Notes under the pieces: generated by a model
Seen by the model: the letters and a program-made list of their open reading frames with translations, nothing else
Database searches by the model: none
Told to the model about the DNA's origin: nothing
Program-made: the position numbers and the translations under genes
Assembly (NCBI GenBank): GCA_002312935.1
Contig: DCAT01000056.1
Span: 1 to 7,460 of the forward strand
Direction: 5' to 3'
Origin: Oceanospirillaceae bacterium UBA1126
Lineage (GTDB): Bacteria; Pseudomonadota; Gammaproteobacteria; Pseudomonadales; Balneatricaceae
Length of the DNA stretch: 7,460 nt
Shown: positions 5,298 to 7,460 of the stretch, piece after piece
Layout: each line of letters opens with the position of its first letter
Position numbering within the stretch: position 1 is the first letter of the stretch

Positions 5298-6911
5298 CTA
5301 TGCAGGCACCATTTTGCGTAGCACAAATTTTTGAATTTTACCTGTGGCTGTTTTAGGTAAAGCCCCAAAAACGATATGCTTGGGCACTTTAAAGCGCGCC
5401 ATATTGTCTTTACAGTAGCTAATCAAGTCGTCAGCAGCAACAATAGCATCTGGTTTAAGGGTTATAAATGCACAAGGGGTCTCTCCCCACTTTTCGTCAG
5501 GCCTCGCCACAACTGCAGCCTCAAGCACATCTGGATGACTATACAATACTCCCTCAATTTCAATTGAAGAAATATTTTCCCCGCCGGATATGATGATATC
5601 TTTTGCTCGATCTTTAATTTCCATGTATCCATCTTCATGCCAAACAGCAAGATCCCCAGTACGGAACCAGCCCCCATCAAAGGCTTCTGCAGTGGCTGTT
5701 GGGTTTTTAAGGTAACCTTTCATTACCATATTGCCTCGTAGGCATATTTCACCAATAGTCTCGCCATCTTTGGGCACAGGCATCATAGTCTCTGTATTCA
5801 TTACCTGATGGTCTTCTTGACCAGGACCACGCACACCCTGCCTAGACTTTAAAGCAGCCTGCTGTGGCTTCGATAAATGACCCCACAAGCCTGGCTGCCA
5901 TTCGCAAATAACACACGCTCCATAAGTTTCTGTCAGGCCATAAACGTGAGTAACTTCAAAGCCCAGGTCCTCCATGGCTTCAATAACTGCAGCCGGAGGC
6001 GCCGCACCTGCGGTCATCACTTTAACTTGGTGCTGAATTCCTTGTTTATACTGGTCATCCGCATTATTAATCATATTAAGCACGATTGGTGCACCACCAA
6101 AATGGGTCACTTTTTCTTGCCTGATAAGGTTAAGCATAATTTCTGGCTTCAAATGGCGAATAAAAACATTGGTTCCCGCTAATAATGCAGTAGCCCACGG
6201 AAAACACCAACCGTTACAATGAAACATGGGAACAACAGTCATAAAGGTTGGGAATTTGGGCATGTCCCAAGTAAAAGCCATGTTCATAGCCATTAAATAA
6301 GCCCCCCGGTGGTGGTAAACTACGCCTTTAGGGTTACCGGTAGTGCCCGATGTATAGTTTAGGCTAATAGCTTGCCATTCATCCACTGGCATTTCCCACT
6401 GGCTGTCTTTATCCCCTTCTTCTAAAAGTGCTTCATAGGTTAGGTCTCCTATAAGTCGACCGCCCTCAAACGTTGGGTCATCTATATCCACTACCAACGG
6501 TTTTGCCTGGCACAAGGTCAGCGCTAGAGCAACTGTTTCAGAAAACTCACGATCTACAAACACAACTTTAGTTTCTGCATGATCAAAAATAAAACCAATA
6601 GTGGCTGCGTCTAAACGCGTATTAATCGCATTAAGTACCGCGCCTGCCATCGGAACACTATAGTGGGACTCAAACAACTCGGGGCCATTATGAGACACTA
6701 CGGATACTGTGTCTCCCAAGCCAATGCCTCTATTTTTAAGTGCGCTAGCAATACCACAAGAACGTTGATAAGTTTGTAACCAAGTGCGACGGACGTCGCC
6801 ATAGACTTGAGCGGTTATGGATGGATACACCTCAGCGGCTCGTTTAAGCAACGATAAAGGTGAAAGACTTTGAAAATTAGCCTGATTCTTATCAAGATTA
6901 GTGTTGTACAT
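5298..6911 (-). CDS. AMP-forming acyl-CoA ligase (acyl-CoA synthetase), DmdB-like / medium-chain type
   Basis: This ANL-superfamily enzyme uses ATP to turn a carboxylic acid into an acyl-AMP and then an acyl-CoA. It is 537 residues from ATG 6911. Counting from that Met, the core motifs are YTSGTTGNPKG (186-196, phosphate loop), YGLTETYG (324-331, adenylate binding), GWFRTGDLA (414-422, ribose-binding Asp), the hinge stretch KDRAKDIIISGGENISS (433-449) and LPKTATGKIQK (518-528) with the catalytic Lys525. All are intact. The ATG is preferred over a GTG three codons upstream because AGGTG lies 6 bases before the ATG and related proteins begin M-Y-x-T-x-L-D-K-N. The sequence resembles the 540-residue ligases that include 3-methylmercaptopropionyl-CoA ligase (DmdB) and many medium-chain or short-chain acid ligases; the actual acid cannot be told. 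With the dehydrogenase, hydratase and ETF nearby it makes the first step of an acid-degradation route. The rluC stop lies 86 bp upstream, and the KfrA-like gene follows. Confidence 0.92.
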   Translation of the reverse strand: MYNTNLDKNQANFQSLSPLSLLKRAAEVYPSITAQVYGDVRRTWLQTYQRSCGIASALKNRGIGLGDTVSVVSHNGPELFESHYSVPMAGAVLNAINTRLDAATIGFIFDHAETKVVFVDREFSETVALALTLCQAKPLVVDIDDPTFEGGRLIGDLTYEALLEEGDKDSQWEMPVDEWQAISLNYTSGTTGNPKGVVYHHRGAYLMAMNMAFTWDMPKFPTFMTVVPMFHCNGWCFPWATALLAGTNVFIRHLKPEIMLNLIRQEKVTHFGGAPIVLNMINNADDQYKQGIQHQVKVMTAGAAPPAAVIEAMEDLGFEVTHVYGLTETYGACVICEWQPGLWGHLSKPQQAALKSRQGVRGPGQEDHQVMNTETMMPVPKDGETIGEICLRGNMVMKGYLKNPTATAEAFDGGWFRTGDLAVWHEDGYMEIKDRAKDIIISGGENISSIEIEGVLYSHPDVLEAAVVARPDEKWGETPCAFITLKPDAIVAADDLISYCKDNMARFKVPKHIVFGALPKTATGKIQKFVLRKMVPA

Positions 6912-6997
6912 AAGTGGCACCTAGCCTGTATTTAAACGGATTGCAGCATAACTAAAGAAATAGAATAGCACCAGTATCAGTACGCATTAGTCGGACA
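6912..6997 (-). promoter_or_regulatory. Gap between rluC and the acyl-CoA ligase
   Basis: The 86-bp gap on the - strand holds no clear terminator for rluC. An AT-rich stretch near 6928-6950 could hold a -10 element for the ligase, but no pair matching the consensus well was found. AGGTG just before the ligase ATG (6922 down to 6918) is the ribosome site. Whether the ligase has its own promoter or is read through from rluC is open. Confidence 0.3.
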
Positions 6998-7460
6998 TTA
7001 GCTCAATCGTTCAACAGCGTGCTGTAAACGCAGATCTAAGGGAGCACGAACATCGATTTTCTTCTCCGTGCTAGGGTCAACCAAACGCAATTGCGCTGCA
7101 TGCAAAAATAGTCGGTTTAATCCTAATTGGCGCTGTACCTGGTTAACTTCGTCTACCCCGTATTTAGGATCACCCACGATAGGATGGCCCATATGTTGAC
7201 AGTGCACACGTATTTGGTGGGTTCTACCTGTAATAGGTCTGGCCTCAATCAACGTAAACTGACCTAAACTTTGTAACACTCTATACCGAGTAATGCTGCG
7301 CTTACCTTCCTGAACCACACGCACCATACGTTCGCCAGATTGAACCACATTTTTCAATAGCGGCGCATCTACTTTTTGACAAGCCTTAGGCCAACCACCA
7401 ATCACCAAGGCTTGATACACCTTGTCTATGCCACCATCCCTAAGTTGGGCATGAATAGCC
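6998..7460 (-). CDS. rluC: 23S rRNA pseudouridine synthase RluC, C-terminal part (N-terminal end outside window)
   Basis: The last 153 residues are visible, running from the right edge to a TAA at 7000-6998. RluC changes uridines 955, 2504 and 2580 of 23S rRNA (E. coli numbering) to pseudouridine. The visible part starts AIHAQLRDGGIDKVYQALV and carries LLKNVVQSGERMVRV, a stretch particular to RluC compared with RluD and TruC. It is followed by ITRYRVL, the substrate-binding RPITGRTHQIRVH, GHPIVGDPKYG and RLFLHAAQLRL. The S4 domain and the catalytic Asp (in H-R-L-D) lie off the edge. The frame stays open to the window end, so the GTG at 7420 is internal and not a start. It is a housekeeping gene with no evident link to the acyl-CoA genes that follow it. 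Confidence 0.92.
   Translation of the reverse strand, partial: AIHAQLRDGGIDKVYQALVIGGWPKACQKVDAPLLKNVVQSGERMVRVVQEGKRSITRYRVLQSLGQFTLIEARPITGRTHQIRVHCQHMGHPIVGDPKYGVDEVNQVQRQLGLNRLFLHAAQLRLVDPSTEKKIDVRAPLDLRLQHAVERLS

Noticed and set aside
1758..6911. Firm naming of the dehydrogenase and ligase as dmdC and dmdB of DMSP breakdown
   Set aside because: These families are broad and include many ordinary acyl-CoA enzymes. No dmdA or dmdD is in view, so the family likeness alone does not fix the substrate.
6912..6920. GTG start of the acyl-CoA ligase three codons upstream
   Set aside because: The GTG bases are part of the AGGTG ribosome site of the ATG at 6911, and related ligases begin at M-Y-x-T-x-L-D-K-N. 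It is not fully excluded.
7418..7420. RluC starting at the GTG at 7420
   Set aside because: The frame continues open and with RluC-like sequence (AIHAQLRDGGIDK) to the window edge, so this codon is an internal Val.
1..7460. CRISPR arrays, tRNA or rRNA genes, insertion sequences, integrase or toxin-antitoxin genes
   Set aside because: No spaced repeats, cloverleaf-type sequences, transposase or integrase reading frames or terminal inverted repeats were seen on either strand.

Overview
The window looks like ordinary chromosome from a marine-type gammaproteobacterium of moderate G+C. The EtfBA, RluC and acyl-CoA enzyme sequences and a degenerate SgrR-like fragment all point that way. The order (Alteromonadales, Cellvibrionales or a related group) cannot be fixed by reading alone. 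The main theme is oxidation of acyl-CoA compounds. No tRNA, rRNA, CRISPR array, insertion sequence or phage gene was seen.

Layout, left to right. (1) On the + strand, the 3' end of etfB and the complete etfA form an operon that ends in a 17-bp perfect-stem terminator. (2) A 592-bp stretch follows with no intact gene. It holds the terminator, a C-terminal remnant of an SgrR-like solute-binding or regulator protein on the + strand, and an imperfect hairpin. (3) On the - strand lies a 587-aa acyl-CoA dehydrogenase of the long, DmdC-like type. (4) Transcribed divergently from it, across a 157-bp intergenic region, is a small MaoC-type (R)-specific enoyl-CoA hydratase on the + strand that starts at GTG. 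(5) Converging on the hydratase with only 5 bp between stop codons is a 368-aa - strand protein with a KfrA-type N-terminal DNA-binding region and a very long coiled coil. (6) Upstream of it on the same strand, 78 bp away, is an AMP-forming acyl-CoA ligase of the DmdB-like / medium-chain type. (7) At the right edge, also on the - strand, is the C-terminal part of the 23S rRNA pseudouridine synthase RluC.

How the genes fit together. The ligase activates a carboxylic acid to its CoA thioester, the dehydrogenase makes the 2,3-enoyl-CoA and passes electrons to ETF (EtfAB), and the hydratase adds water to the enoyl-CoA. These are four consecutive parts of one chemistry spread over at least three transcription units. 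The substrate (fatty acid, branched acid or 3-methylmercaptopropionate) is not decided by this sequence. The KfrA-like coiled-coil protein is the odd member: its relatives are best known as plasmid segregation and DNA-organising proteins, and its role here is unknown. I did not find a clear new biological system. The most worthwhile leads are the KfrA-like gene inside an acyl-CoA locus, the broken SgrR-like gene and the compact regulatory junctions.
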